A program made the position numbers and the translations under genes. The notes beneath the pieces are model-generated. The model had not been told where the DNA came from. It worked only from the letters and a program-made list of their open reading frames with translations, and made no database searches. A stretch of 64,000 bases of DNA, taken from NCBI RefSeq assembly GCF_003116035.1, contig NZ_LGQW01000015.1, forward strand, positions 1,424,568-1,488,567. Reading direction: 5' to 3'. The DNA is from Azospirillum sp. TSH64. GTDB taxonomy: Bacteria > Pseudomonadota > Alphaproteobacteria > Azospirillales > Azospirillaceae. Positions 28,855 through 37,306 of the stretch are shown piece after piece. Position 1 is the stretch's first letter. Each line of letters begins with the position of its first letter.

Positions 28855-30666
28855 ATGGCGGAGCTTGTGACGTTGGTTGTGCTGCTGGCGGCGATGGTGG
28901 TCGCCGTGCCAGTGGCGAAAAGGTTCGGGTTCGGGGCGCCGCTCGGCTATCTCGCCGCCGGACTGGCGGTGGGGCCTGCGGGCCTTGGGCTGGTGACCAA
29001 TGTGGGGGCGATTGCGCACGCCTCGGAACTCGGCGTCGTCATGCTGCTGTTCCTGATCGGGCTGGAGTTGCGGCCCGCCCGCCTGTGGGTCATGCGGAAA
29101 TCGGTGCTTGGGCTGGGCGGTGCGCAGGTCGCCATCACCGGTGCGGTGATCGCCGCGCTGTGCGGCTGGGGGCTGGGACTCGCCTGGCCGACCGCGGTGG
29201 TACTGGGCTTCGGTTTCGCCCTGTCCTCGACCGCCATGGCCCTGCCGATGATGGCGGAGCGCGGTCTGCTCGCCAACCAGTCCGGGCGCAACGCCTTTTC
29301 GATCCTGCTGTTCCAGGACCTCGCCATCATCCCGGCGGTGGCGCTGCTGCCGCTGCTGGGCAACGGCAGCGTTCCGCAGGCCGACGGCGCCTGGATGGCG
29401 GTGGCCAAGGCGGTGGTCGCGGTGGTGCTGGTTCTGATCGGCGGGCGCTATCTGCTGCGGCCGATCTTCCATGCCGTCGACCGGGCCGGCGCGCCGGAGA
29501 TCTTCACCGCTACCGCCCTGCTGATCGTCATCGGCACCGCCGTGCTGATCCAGGAGGCCGGCCTGTCGATGTCGCTGGGCGCCTTCATGGCCGGCGTCCT
29601 GCTGTCGGATTCGGAATACCGGCACGAGGTGCAGGCGGACATCGAGCCGTTCGAGGGGCTTCTGCTCGGCCTGTTCTTCGTTTCGGTTGGGATGGGGGCT
29701 GACGTGCCGACGCTGATGGCGCACCCGATCCGCTTCCTCGGCCTTGCCGTGGCGTTGCTGGTGGTGAAGGGGGCGGTTCTGCTGGTTCTGGCCCGCATCG
29801 CCGGTGTGCCCTGGGCCGGGGCGGGGCGAATGGCGACGGTGCTGAGCCAGGGCGGCGAGTTCGGCTTCGTCCTGTTCGGGCTGGCGGTCGGCGGCGGCGC
29901 CATGGCGGGGGAACAGGCGTCGGCGGCCATGCTGGTGGTCACGCTTTCGATGCTGGCGACCCCCTTCCTGTTCGCCGCGGAAGAGCGCTGGCTCGCGCCG
30001 CGCCTGATGAGCGGCAAGCCCAAGCGGCCCTTCGACACCCCGCCCGACGAGAACCCGCCAGTCATCATCTGCGGCTTCGGCCGGGTCGGGCAGGTCGTCG
30101 GCCGCGTGCTGCGGATGCGCGGCATCGCCTTCACCGCGCTGGAGAGCAGTGCGGCGCAGGTCGACTTCGTTCGCAAGTTCGGCAGCAAGGCCTATTACGG
30201 CGACCCGACGCGCGTCGAGCTTCTGCGCGCCGCCGGGGCCGACAAGGCCAGGGTGCTGGTGGTGGCGCTGGACGACATGGAGCAGTCGCTGCGGGTGGTA
30301 GAGATGGCGACGCGCCATTTCCCCAACCTGACCATCTTCGCCCGCGCCCGCAACCGCCGCCATGTCCACCATCTGATGGACCGCGGCGTCACCCACATCG
30401 TGCGCGAGACCTTCGACAGCAGCATCCGGCTGACCGGCGACGTGCTGCGCCAGATGGGCATGCCGGAGGGTGAGGTCGGGCGGACGCTGGAGACCTTCCG
30501 CGCCCATGACGAGCGCACCCTGATCCGCCAGCATGCCGTCCACAATGACGAGACCAAGCTGATCCAGACCTCGCGCGATGCCGCCGCCGAGCTTCAGTCG
30601 CTGTTCGAGGCGGACCGCGAGGACGCCGTGCAGGGAGAGGCGGAACCGAGAACCGCCAGCGCCTAA
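28855..30666 (+). CDS. Kef-type monovalent cation:proton antiporter (CPA2)
   Basis: The 603-residue protein has a Na+/H+-exchanger membrane domain of about 12 helices (residues 1-390) with the CPA2 signatures GLELRP and ALSSTAMALPMM, then a TrkA-N (NAD-binding) domain at about 400-520 beginning VIICGFGRVGQ. This layout equals KefB/KefC, glutathione-gated K+ efflux transporters; without a KefF/G partner nearby the ligand is uncertain. Its stop overlaps the stop of the convergent ABC ATPase gene. Confidence 0.88.
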   Translation: MAELVTLVVLLAAMVVAVPVAKRFGFGAPLGYLAAGLAVGPAGLGLVTNVGAIAHASELGVVMLLFLIGLELRPARLWVMRKSVLGLGGAQVAITGAVIAALCGWGLGLAWPTAVVLGFGFALSSTAMALPMMAERGLLANQSGRNAFSILLFQDLAIIPAVALLPLLGNGSVPQADGAWMAVAKAVVAVVLVLIGGRYLLRPIFHAVDRAGAPEIFTATALLIVIGTAVLIQEAGLSMSLGAFMAGVLLSDSEYRHEVQADIEPFEGLLLGLFFVSVGMGADVPTLMAHPIRFLGLAVALLVVKGAVLLVLARIAGVPWAGAGRMATVLSQGGEFGFVLFGLAVGGGAMAGEQASAAMLVVTLSMLATPFLFAAEERWLAPRLMSGKPKRPFDTPPDENPPVIICGFGRVGQVVGRVLRMRGIAFTALESSAAQVDFVRKFGSKAYYGDPTRVELLRAAGADKARVLVVALDDMEQSLRVVEMATRHFPNLTIFARARNRRHVHHLMDRGVTHIVRETFDSSIRLTGDVLRQMGMPEGEVGRTLETFRAHDERTLIRQHAVHNDETKLIQTSRDAAAELQSLFEADREDAVQGEAEPRTASA

Positions 30667-31460
30667 CCGATCAGCAGGCTGTCGTCGCTGATCTCCGCCC
30701 CGCCGCGCTGTTTGGCGAACAGCGCCAGCAGGTGCGGCACGTCCAGTCCGGCGCGCTCCTCTCCCGCCACGTCCAGCACGACGCGGCCCTCGTGCAGCAT
30801 CAGCGTGCGGTCGCCATAGTCGAGCGCCTGCCGCATCGAATGTGTGACCATCAGCGTGGTCAGGCGGTTGTCGCGGACGATGCGGCGGGTCAGATCCAGC
30901 ACGAAGTCGGCGGTGGCCGGGTCAAGTGCCGCCGTATGCTCGTCCAGCAGCAGGATCTTGGAACCGGCGAGCGTCGCCATCAGCAGGCTGACCGCCTGAC
31001 GCTGGCCGCCGGACAGCAGGCCCATGCGGTCGTGCAGCCGGTTCTCCAGCCCCAGCCCTAGCGCCGCGATGCGGTCGCGGAAGCCCTTGCGGCGGTCGCC
31101 GCCCAGCGCCGGCGCCAGACCGCGGCGGCGTCCGCGGGCGGCGGCGAGCGCCATGTTCTCCTCGATGGTCAAGGTGGCGCAGCTGCCGGCCATCGGATCC
31201 TGGAAGACACGGGCCACCAGACCGGCGCGGCGCGGCGTGTCCCAGCGGGTGACGTCGGTGCCGTCGATGGCGATGCGCCCCTGCTCCGCCAGAACGTCGC
31301 CGGCCAGCGAGCCGAGGAAGGTCGACTTGCCGGCGCCGTTGGAGCCGATGACGGTGACGAACTGGCCTTCGGGAATGGTCAAATCGACGCCGCGCAGCGC
31401 GTGCTTTTCCAGCGGCGTGCCGCGCCCGAAGGTGACGTGGATGTCTTCGACGACGATCAT
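30663..31460 (-). CDS. ABC transporter ATP-binding protein
   Basis: The 265-residue ATPase has Walker A GSNGAGKST, signature LSGGQRQAV, Walker B ILLLDEH and the switch His in VTHSM. It belongs to a three-gene importer of the PF04392 substrate-binding type, and its start overlaps the permease stop by four bases (ATG at 31460 inside the permease end). The best-known systems of this kind (TrpXYZ) move aromatic amino acids; the substrate here is not established. Confidence 0.88.
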   Translation of the reverse strand: MIVVEDIHVTFGRGTPLEKHALRGVDLTIPEGQFVTVIGSNGAGKSTFLGSLAGDVLAEQGRIAIDGTDVTRWDTPRRAGLVARVFQDPMAGSCATLTIEENMALAAARGRRRGLAPALGGDRRKGFRDRIAALGLGLENRLHDRMGLLSGGQRQAVSLLMATLAGSKILLLDEHTAALDPATADFVLDLTRRIVRDNRLTTLMVTHSMRQALDYGDRTLMLHEGRVVLDVAGEERAGLDVPHLLALFAKQRGGAEISDDSLLIG

Positions 31461-32353
31461 CGGGCGGCTTTCGTGCTGCGGCTGGCCTTCGCCTTCAGGC
31501 GCGGCAGGATCAGGGCGACGGCGACCAGCACCGCGGTCACCAGATTGAGGTCGGAGGCCTGCAGGCCGATGGCGTCGGCCGACAGCGCCAGCTGGACCGC
31601 GAGACGGTAGAGGATCGACCCGGCAACGCAGCCGATCAGCGCCAGGGCCAGGGCGCGGGCGGGTAGAACGGTCTCGCCGACGATCACGGCGGCCAGCCCG
31701 ACGACGATGGTGCCGATGCCGGTGGTGACGTCGGCGAAGCCGTTGGTCTGGGCGAACAGGGCGCCGGCCAGACCGGTCAGGGCGTTCGACAGGGCGATAC
31801 CGGCATAGACATGGGCATCGGTGTCGACCCCCTGCGCCCGCGCCATCCGCGCATTCACGCCGGTGGCCCGCATCGCCAGCCCGAACTCGCTGCCCAGGAA
31901 GCGGGCGAGCAGCAGGACGACCGCCGCCACGATGACGCCGACCACCAGCGGGCGGACGATGTGGTCGGGGATGCCCAGCCCATAGAAAGGCGTCAGAACG
32001 GTGTCCTGCATCAGCAGCGCGACGTTCGGCCGGCCCATGACCCGCAGGTTGACCGAGAACAGCGCGATCATCGTCAGGATGCTGGCGAGCAGATGCAGGA
32101 TCTTGAAGCGGACGTTCAGCGTCGCCGTGACCAGCCCGGCCGCCGCACCGGCAAGGGCTGCCGCGAGGCTGGCGAGCCATGGGTTGACCCCGGCGATCAG
32201 CAGCACCGCGCAGACGGCCGCCCCCAGCGGAAAGCTCCCGTCCACCGTCAGGTCGGGGAAGTCCAGGATGCGGAAGGACAGATAGACGCCGATGGCGACC
32301 AGCGCATAGACGAGGCCGATCTCGATGGCGCCGAACAGGGCGATTTCAGTCAT
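31457..32353 (-). CDS. ABC transporter permease
   Basis: The 298-residue protein has about 8-9 hydrophobic helices and a branched-chain-type permease fold (BPD_transp_2), with the loop GLAMRATGVNARMARAQGVD that contacts the ATPase. It sits between the substrate-binding-protein and ATPase genes, 57 bases after the former. No second permease gene is present, so the channel is probably a homodimer. Confidence 0.88.
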   Translation of the reverse strand: MTEIALFGAIEIGLVYALVAIGVYLSFRILDFPDLTVDGSFPLGAAVCAVLLIAGVNPWLASLAAALAGAAAGLVTATLNVRFKILHLLASILTMIALFSVNLRVMGRPNVALLMQDTVLTPFYGLGIPDHIVRPLVVGVIVAAVVLLLARFLGSEFGLAMRATGVNARMARAQGVDTDAHVYAGIALSNALTGLAGALFAQTNGFADVTTGIGTIVVGLAAVIVGETVLPARALALALIGCVAGSILYRLAVQLALSADAIGLQASDLNLVTAVLVAVALILPRLKAKASRSTKAAR

Positions 32354-32410
32354 TGCGGTGCTTTTGAAAGGGCTTGGCGGGGGAAGCGTTCCGCTCCCCC
32401 TGACGATCGT

Positions 32411-33391
32411 TTACTGCCCGACAACCTTCGTCGCGCGCTTCACCACCGCGTCGGGCAGGGTGACGCCCATGGCGGCGGCGGACTTGGGATTGACGAACAG
32501 GTCGGTGCCCTTGGCGAGCGCCACCGGGATGTCGCCCGGCTTCTCGCCCTTCAGGACGCGGGCGACGATGGCGCCGGTCTGCTTGCCGACCTGGAAATAA
32601 TCGAAGCCGACCGAGGCGACCGTGCCGCGCGCGACGCTGTCGGTGTCGGCGGAGAAGATCGGCAGCTTCGCCTGCTGGCCGACCGCGATCACGCTTTCCA
32701 GGGCCGAGACGACGGTGTTGTCGAGCGGGATGTAGACGGCATCGGCCTTGCCGACGAGGCTGCGCACCGCCTGCTGGGCATCGGACGATTTCGGCACGGA
32801 GGCCTCGACGACGCTCAGGCCAACCTTGGCCGCCTCGTCCTTCAGCGCCTTGACCAGCACGATGGAGTTGGGCTCACCGGGGTTGTACAGCACGCCGATG
32901 CGCTTGACCTGCGGCAGGATCTCGCGGATCAGCGCCACATGCTCACCCACCGGGGCCATGTCGGACAGGCCGGTGATGTTGGCGCCGGGCTTCTCCATCG
33001 ACTTCACCATCTGGGCCGAGATCGGATCGGTCACCGCAGTGAAGACGACGGGGATGTCGCGGGTCGCCGCCGCCACCGCCTGGGCCGAAGGAGTGGAGAT
33101 CGGCACGATCACGTCCGGGCGGGATCCCACGAACTGGCGGGCGATCTGCGCGGCGGTGGCCGGATTGCCCTGCGCGCTCTGGTATTCCACCTTCAGGGTC
33201 TGGCCCTGGACGAAGCCGGCGTCCTTCAGCGCCTCCACGATGCCGTCGCGGGTGGCGTCGAGCGCCGGATGCTGGACGATGGCAGTGATGGCGACGGTCT
33301 TGCTCTGCGCCATGGCCGAAACCGGCACGGCGATCGGACCGACGAAGGCGGCGAGTGCCGCCGCGGCGCACAACAGGCGGGTGAAGGACAT
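32411..33391 (-). CDS. ABC transporter substrate-binding protein (PF04392/TrpX type)
   Basis: The 326-residue protein has a signal peptide ending SAMAQ (residues 1-29) and the PF04392 fold, with repeats such as ITAIVQHPALDATRDGIVEAL, ISTPSAQA and GVLYNPGEPNS. It is periplasmic and first in its operon. A GGAGA ribosome site lies upstream of ATG 33391. Members bind aromatic amino acids or other small molecules; the ligand is unknown here. Confidence 0.88.
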   Translation of the reverse strand: MSFTRLLCAAAALAAFVGPIAVPVSAMAQSKTVAITAIVQHPALDATRDGIVEALKDAGFVQGQTLKVEYQSAQGNPATAAQIARQFVGSRPDVIVPISTPSAQAVAAATRDIPVVFTAVTDPISAQMVKSMEKPGANITGLSDMAPVGEHVALIREILPQVKRIGVLYNPGEPNSIVLVKALKDEAAKVGLSVVEASVPKSSDAQQAVRSLVGKADAVYIPLDNTVVSALESVIAVGQQAKLPIFSADTDSVARGTVASVGFDYFQVGKQTGAIVARVLKGEKPGDIPVALAKGTDLFVNPKSAAAMGVTLPDAVVKRATKVVGQ

Positions 33392-33566
33392 GGCTTGGAA
33401 ATCTCCGCAACGGAAAGGTCTTCCCCTAGACCGCGCGGGCGCCGCCGTCAACTCGGCAGCAAGGGCGTCCAGGCCAGGATAGGGCGGCATGCCGGCCCTG
33501 CCCGCAATCGGGAGTGTGGTTTGCCGAAGAAGAGCCTATATTGTGGGCAACACGGAAGGAGTGGCC

Positions 33567-33959
33567 ATGATCGCAGGGACCGGAACGGCTCCGTCGAAGT
33601 TTCTCGCCTCCTTCCGCGGCCTGATCGGCTGCTGCCCCAATTGCGGGCGCGGCCGGCTGCTGCGGAACTTCCTCAAGCCGGTCGACCGGTGTTCGGCCTG
33701 CGGCGAGGCCTATGGCCATCTGCGTGCCGACGACGCACCGCCCTGGATGACGATCCTGATCGTCGGCCACATCGTCATTCCCGCCCTGCTGTCGGTTGAG
33801 CAGAGCTACGAGCCGCCGACCTGGGTGCATTTGACGATCTGGCCGTCGCTGACCCTGTTGCTGACGCTGCTTCTGCTGCCGCGCTGCAAGGGGCTGGTGC
33901 TGGCGCTGCTGTGGAGCACCGGCGCACCGGGGTCGGAACATGGCGAAAGAGTCGGTTGA
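33567..33959 (+). CDS. DUF983 membrane protein with zinc-ribbon
   Basis: The 130-residue protein has a short zinc ribbon (CCPNCGRGR and CSACGEAYG) and two membrane helices (about residues 60-80 and 90-110). This is the DUF983 pattern, often linked to cytochrome oxidase clusters, though none lies here. ATG 33567 follows a GGAAGGAG site. Divergent from the ABC importer. Confidence 0.8.
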   Translation: MIAGTGTAPSKFLASFRGLIGCCPNCGRGRLLRNFLKPVDRCSACGEAYGHLRADDAPPWMTILIVGHIVIPALLSVEQSYEPPTWVHLTIWPSLTLLLTLLLLPRCKGLVLALLWSTGAPGSEHGERVG

Positions 33960-33983
33960 CGGGAATTCCCGCCAGGATCAAGC

Positions 33984-34292
33984 TTGCCACCGATCATTGC
34001 GGTGATGGGTGGTCAAGTGTGGATCATGAACAGGCCATCAGGTATCGGCAGCCTTCTCATCGGCTTGAATCCGTCGTTGGCGGAAAGGATCGGCCCTTTG
34101 GGACTGGGAACGGTTTGCGGCGCCATCGTTGCGACCGCAGGTCAGGCAATTGTGTGGGGTTTCGCCCATGCCGGGATTCTTGAGGGCAGCCGGTGGTTCC
34201 TGGGCTTTCCTGTGCTGATCGGAGCCTATTGCGGCGCTCTGAATGGATGGAAGGGCTGGAGGCAGAGTTTCGACGGTACCAGCCGTTTTTGA
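33984..34292 (+). CDS. Small membrane protein, unknown
   Basis: This 102-residue frame starts with TTG 33984, preceded by AGGA at good spacing, or with the ATG at 34035. It shows three hydrophobic segments (about 25-38, 42-60, 70-88). It has a Trp/Gly-rich C-terminus (LNGWKGWRQSFDG). I recognise no family. It lies 24 bases after the DUF983 gene. Coding status is likely but not certain. Confidence 0.45.
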   Translation: MPPIIAVMGGQVWIMNRPSGIGSLLIGLNPSLAERIGPLGLGTVCGAIVATAGQAIVWGFAHAGILEGSRWFLGFPVLIGAYCGALNGWKGWRQSFDGTSRF

Positions 34293-34320
34293 GCGGGTTT
34301 TAGAGTTTCCGGACATGAAA

Positions 34321-34351
34321 ACGGCACCGTGCGGTTCAGGCGCGGTGCCGT
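34321..34351 (-). terminator. Hairpin after the 55-residue gene
   Basis: Nine-base arms ACGGCACCG (34321-34329) and CGGTGCCGT (34343-34351) lie 50 bases downstream of the minus-strand gene ending at 34402; a short A-rich tract on the left gives the T run. Confidence 0.5.
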
Positions 34352-34401
34352 ATCTCTATGTGCAAACAGCCTCCCGCCGCTCGCGGCAGGGCAGCCTGCC
34401 G

Positions 34402-34569
34402 TCAGCGCGCGCTCGGCAGGGCGGTGCCATGGTCGGCGCGGGCACCGGACAGGCTGGCGCGCAGACGGCCGAACAGCTCGCGCAGGTACTCGGCGCGCAT
34501 CCGGCGGGCGGCCAGCATGATTTCGTCGTGGCTCCGGGGATCGCGGACTTCGTTGATTGACATGGTCAT
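34402..34569 (-). CDS. Short alphaproteobacterial protein (DUF1127-neighbour type)
   Basis: The 55-residue protein reads MTMSINEVRDPRSHDEIMLA and then RRMRAEYLRELFGRLRASL, an amphipathic helix with basic and hydrophobic faces. ATG 34569 follows GGAGA at 11 bases; a second ATG (34563) is possible. The motif ARxMRAEYLRELF recurs in short uncharacterised alphaproteobacterial proteins related in style to DUF1127. It is too short for a firm assignment. Confidence 0.6.
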   Translation of the reverse strand: MTMSINEVRDPRSHDEIMLAARRMRAEYLRELFGRLRASLSGARADHGTALPSAR

Positions 34570-34789
34570 GGCTCTGGGAATCTCCACGTGAGGTGAGAGA
34601 CGTCCACTCCCTTTGGCATTGTTTGCTTTTGTGAAGATCAAGATAGGGCAGAGCCGCTGTCCCATGAAGCGCGGTCCGTGCAAGGCCGACCGACGTTTTC
34701 CGTATCAGCTTCCTCAATCAACGGAGGTGCGAACTATTGCCGCAGGACACGGTTCGCAGCGGACTGCGGGCAACAGTTCGCCTGTCCGG

Positions 34790-35167
34790 TCACTCGCGGT
34801 CGCGCGCGCCGTCCACCGCGACGTTGCGGTCGGAGACGATGCGGTCGCTGTGGCGTTCTCCCGCCTGCCCCTGCGGCCGGTCGGGCTGGCGCGGCGGCAG
34901 CGGGCCGGTGCCGAGACCGCCGGCCTCCTCGCTGCCGGGGATGCCGAAATCCTCGTCGGGCTGGTCGACAGGGCCGCCGGCGCCGGGACCGATGATGCGC
35001 TGAAAGCCTTCGATCTCCTCGTCAACGTCCAGATGATCGCGCGTCTCGCGGATGTCGAGCGGGATGTCGCGCTCGTCGATGCCTCCGCTGTCACCGGGAG
35101 CATTGTCGCCGGGGCCGGTGGCGTTGCCGGACTTGCGGCTGTCGATGTTGCGGTCGTTGGTGGCCAT
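34790..35167 (-). CDS. Acidic, probably disordered protein of unknown function
   Basis: The 125-residue protein is rich in Asp, Gly, Pro and Arg and has almost no hydrophobic core, apart from IEGFQRIIGPG in the middle, so it is probably largely disordered. A GGGAGAG precedes ATG 35167. It begins 39 bases after the methyltransferase-like gene on the same strand, so they are likely co-transcribed. The N-terminus MATNDRN is reminiscent of the small charged protein at 610-825, although the two are not clearly related. Confidence 0.6.
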   Translation of the reverse strand: MATNDRNIDSRKSGNATGPGDNAPGDSGGIDERDIPLDIRETRDHLDVDEEIEGFQRIIGPGAGGPVDQPDEDFGIPGSEEAGGLGTGPLPPRQPDRPQGQAGERHSDRIVSDRNVAVDGARDRE

Positions 35168-35206
35168 GGGCGCTCTCCCGTCTGCTGTGTCGAGGTTTCG
35201 CTTTCC

Positions 35207-36022
35207 TCAACAGGGCGGAAGGGCACTTGTCACCGACCGCACGTCGAACCAGCCGCCGACGCTGTGGCGCAGATCGTGCCGACGGTCCTGCTCGGGCGCC
35301 GGGGCGATGTCCCACAGCCAGGACATGTCGGGGGCGGGAAGGGCAAGGCCCCAGGTCGAATCCTCCACCTCGGTCACGGTGCCGCCATGGATCCAGGAGG
35401 CATCGATGTCGGTGAACAGTGCCGCATGTTCGGCGATGGCTGTCAGCCAGCACAGATGGCCATGGACCATGCGCTGGGCGAAGGCCATCCGCTCCGCCGC
35501 CGGGATCTTCGGCGCACGGCGTTCCACCGCCTCCAGCGGCAGCAGGGGCAACTGGGACAGCAGGTTGCAGGAGAGAGCGAAACGGAAGGGGGCTTCCTCC
35601 GGCAACGGCGCGACGAAGCCGGTCGGCAGCGGGCTGCGGCTGTCGAGCGCCACCGCAAGCGGAGCCAGGGCGCCGCTGACGTCCATCTCGACCAGCCGGA
35701 CGTTGGGCAGGGCCGCGGCCCGGCGGCGGACGGCGCGGCTGTGCAGGATGTCGACCAGCACCACCTCGTCGAAGCGTGCCGTCAGCCTTTCCAGCGGGAT
35801 TTCGATCAGCAGCCCGGACCCGGCGACCAGCGCCCGCCCCCCCGGAGTCGCCCATTCCATGGCCTGTTCGACGAAACGGTGGCAGGCGGCGACGTGCGGC
35901 GCCCATGCCCGTCTCTGCCGCCGGTAGCGGGCGCCCAGCGCCACCATCTCCGACAGATAGCCGAACCTGCGGGCCAGTGGCGGGCAGGGTGTGGTCAGAT
36001 ATTCCAAGGCTTCGCGCAACAT
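35207..36022 (-). CDS. Methyltransferase-like protein, function unknown
   Basis: The 271-residue protein has a nucleotide-fold beginning RALVAGSGLLIEIPLERL (SAM-binding-like glycine loop), VVLVDILHS as the acidic second strand, and FALSCNLLSQLPLLPL in the position of motif IV. This resembles a class I methyltransferase, but no catalytic signature identifies the substrate. It precedes the acidic protein gene in a probable two-gene operon and diverges from the SDR gene. Confidence 0.6.
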   Translation of the reverse strand: MLREALEYLTTPCPPLARRFGYLSEMVALGARYRRQRRAWAPHVAACHRFVEQAMEWATPGGRALVAGSGLLIEIPLERLTARFDEVVLVDILHSRAVRRRAAALPNVRLVEMDVSGALAPLAVALDSRSPLPTGFVAPLPEEAPFRFALSCNLLSQLPLLPLEAVERRAPKIPAAERMAFAQRMVHGHLCWLTAIAEHAALFTDIDASWIHGGTVTEVEDSTWGLALPAPDMSWLWDIAPAPEQDRRHDLRHSVGGWFDVRSVTSALPPC

Positions 36023-36119
36023 CGCCGGCCAATTCCCTCCAGTCGGTCTTTCCCTGGCGCCTCGCTTTTTGGCCCTCTCACCCCTTGACCCGCGAGGGTG
36101 GCAAGGTACCTATGGCGCC

Positions 36120-36890
36120 ATGGTCGAGATCAAGAGGAAAGCGGCCCTTGTCACCGGGGCCGGCAAGCGCATCGGGCGGGCCATCGCGCTCGATCTGGCG
36201 GGGCAGGGGTGGGACGTCGCCGTCCATTACCGAAGCTCCCACGCGGAGGCCGACGCCGTCGTGGCGGAGATCGAACGGGCGGGCGGACGGGCCATGGCCT
36301 TCGCTGCCGATCTGGACCGCGAGGCCGAGGTGAAGACCCTGGTGCCGGCGGTGACGGAGCAACTCGGTCCACTGACCCTGCTGGTCAACAACGCGTCCCG
36401 GTTCGAACGCGACGAGGTTGCCGACGTGACCCGCGAATCGTGGGACGCGCATATGGAGGCCAACCTGCGGGCGCCCTTCGTGCTGTCGCAGGACTTCGCG
36501 TCGCGGTTGCCGGAGAGCGAGAGCGGACTGATCGTCAACATCATCGATCAGCGCGTCTGGAACCCCACGCCGCATTTCGTCTCCTACACCCTGTCGAAGA
36601 TGGGGCTGTGGGCGCTGACCCGGACGATGGCGCTGGCGCTTGCCCCGCGGATCCGCGTCAATGGCATCGGTCCCGGTCCGACCCTGCGCAACGACCGCCA
36701 GACGGTGGAGGAGTTCGCCGAGCAGTGGGACTCGACCCCGCTGCGGCGCGGCACCACGCCCGAGGAGGTTTGCGCCGCCATCCGCTTCATGATCGCCGCC
36801 CCGGCGATGACCGGACAGATGATCGCGCTGGACGGTGGGGAGCATCTGGGATGGGCGCAGCCGGCGCATGGCTTCGTGCCCACCGAATGA
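36120..36890 (+). CDS. SDR-family reductase (pteridine-reductase/FolM-like)
   Basis: The 256-residue short-chain dehydrogenase has the cofactor loop TGAGKRIGRAIA, NNAS, and a YTLSK active site (Tyr-x3-Lys). The TGxxxRIG form of the cofactor loop is typical of pteridine reductases and FolM (dihydromonapterin reductase), so a reduced-pterin role is possible, but general SDR identity is the safer call. Start ATG 36120 (MVEIKRKAALVTGAG). It is followed by an apparent promoter-rich gap before uvrC. Confidence 0.85.
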   Translation: MVEIKRKAALVTGAGKRIGRAIALDLAGQGWDVAVHYRSSHAEADAVVAEIERAGGRAMAFAADLDREAEVKTLVPAVTEQLGPLTLLVNNASRFERDEVADVTRESWDAHMEANLRAPFVLSQDFASRLPESESGLIVNIIDQRVWNPTPHFVSYTLSKMGLWALTRTMALALAPRIRVNGIGPGPTLRNDRQTVEEFAEQWDSTPLRRGTTPEEVCAAIRFMIAAPAMTGQMIALDGGEHLGWAQPAHGFVPTE

Positions 36891-37306
36891 CGGCGTGTTA
36901 CAGCGCCTAAACATGGGTGGACGCACCAGCCCCAGTGCCGGACGGTGGGCGGGATCGAGGCGGTCGATGGCGGGGGCGAGGAAAAGGACCGCGCGTTTTA
37001 CACAGGTGCCCCACCCCGCGCAAGAGGCGCCTGCGCCGCAGCGACGATTTTGTGTCAGCGCGTCAATTCCCGCCATTGACTTGAAGCTGCCCTAGTGAAA
37101 TCAATGACTTAGCAAAAATGCTCAAAAAATAGGCATAAGCATGCGATCCCTTGCGGCGCCTAGCTCCGGACGGGCTACTCCCTCCGTTATCGACAAACTT
37201 ATCCACAGGTTTCGTGGATATTCTTTCGGAGGGGTGAGTCGATCCACATGCGACCTCCCTGTGCCCAACAGTTGACCCGCGGCGGCCGCTCGACGACATT
37301 CTGGTC
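36891..37306. other. Intergenic region with AT-rich stretch and DnaA-box cluster
   Basis: This 416-base gap upstream of uvrC contains an AT-rich segment (about 37078-37140) followed by several DnaA-box-like sequences (37187-37248). It could hold the uvrC promoter or a DnaA-binding site. No coding potential stands out. Confidence 0.6.
37187..37248. other. Cluster of DnaA-box-like sites
   Basis: Within 62 bases: TTATCGACA (37187, one mismatch), the perfect box TTATCCACA (37199), a reverse-strand CGTGGATAT (37213, two mismatches) and CGATCCACA (37240, close to the Caulobacter TGATCCACA form). AT-rich DNA lies just upstream. Confidence 0.5.
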
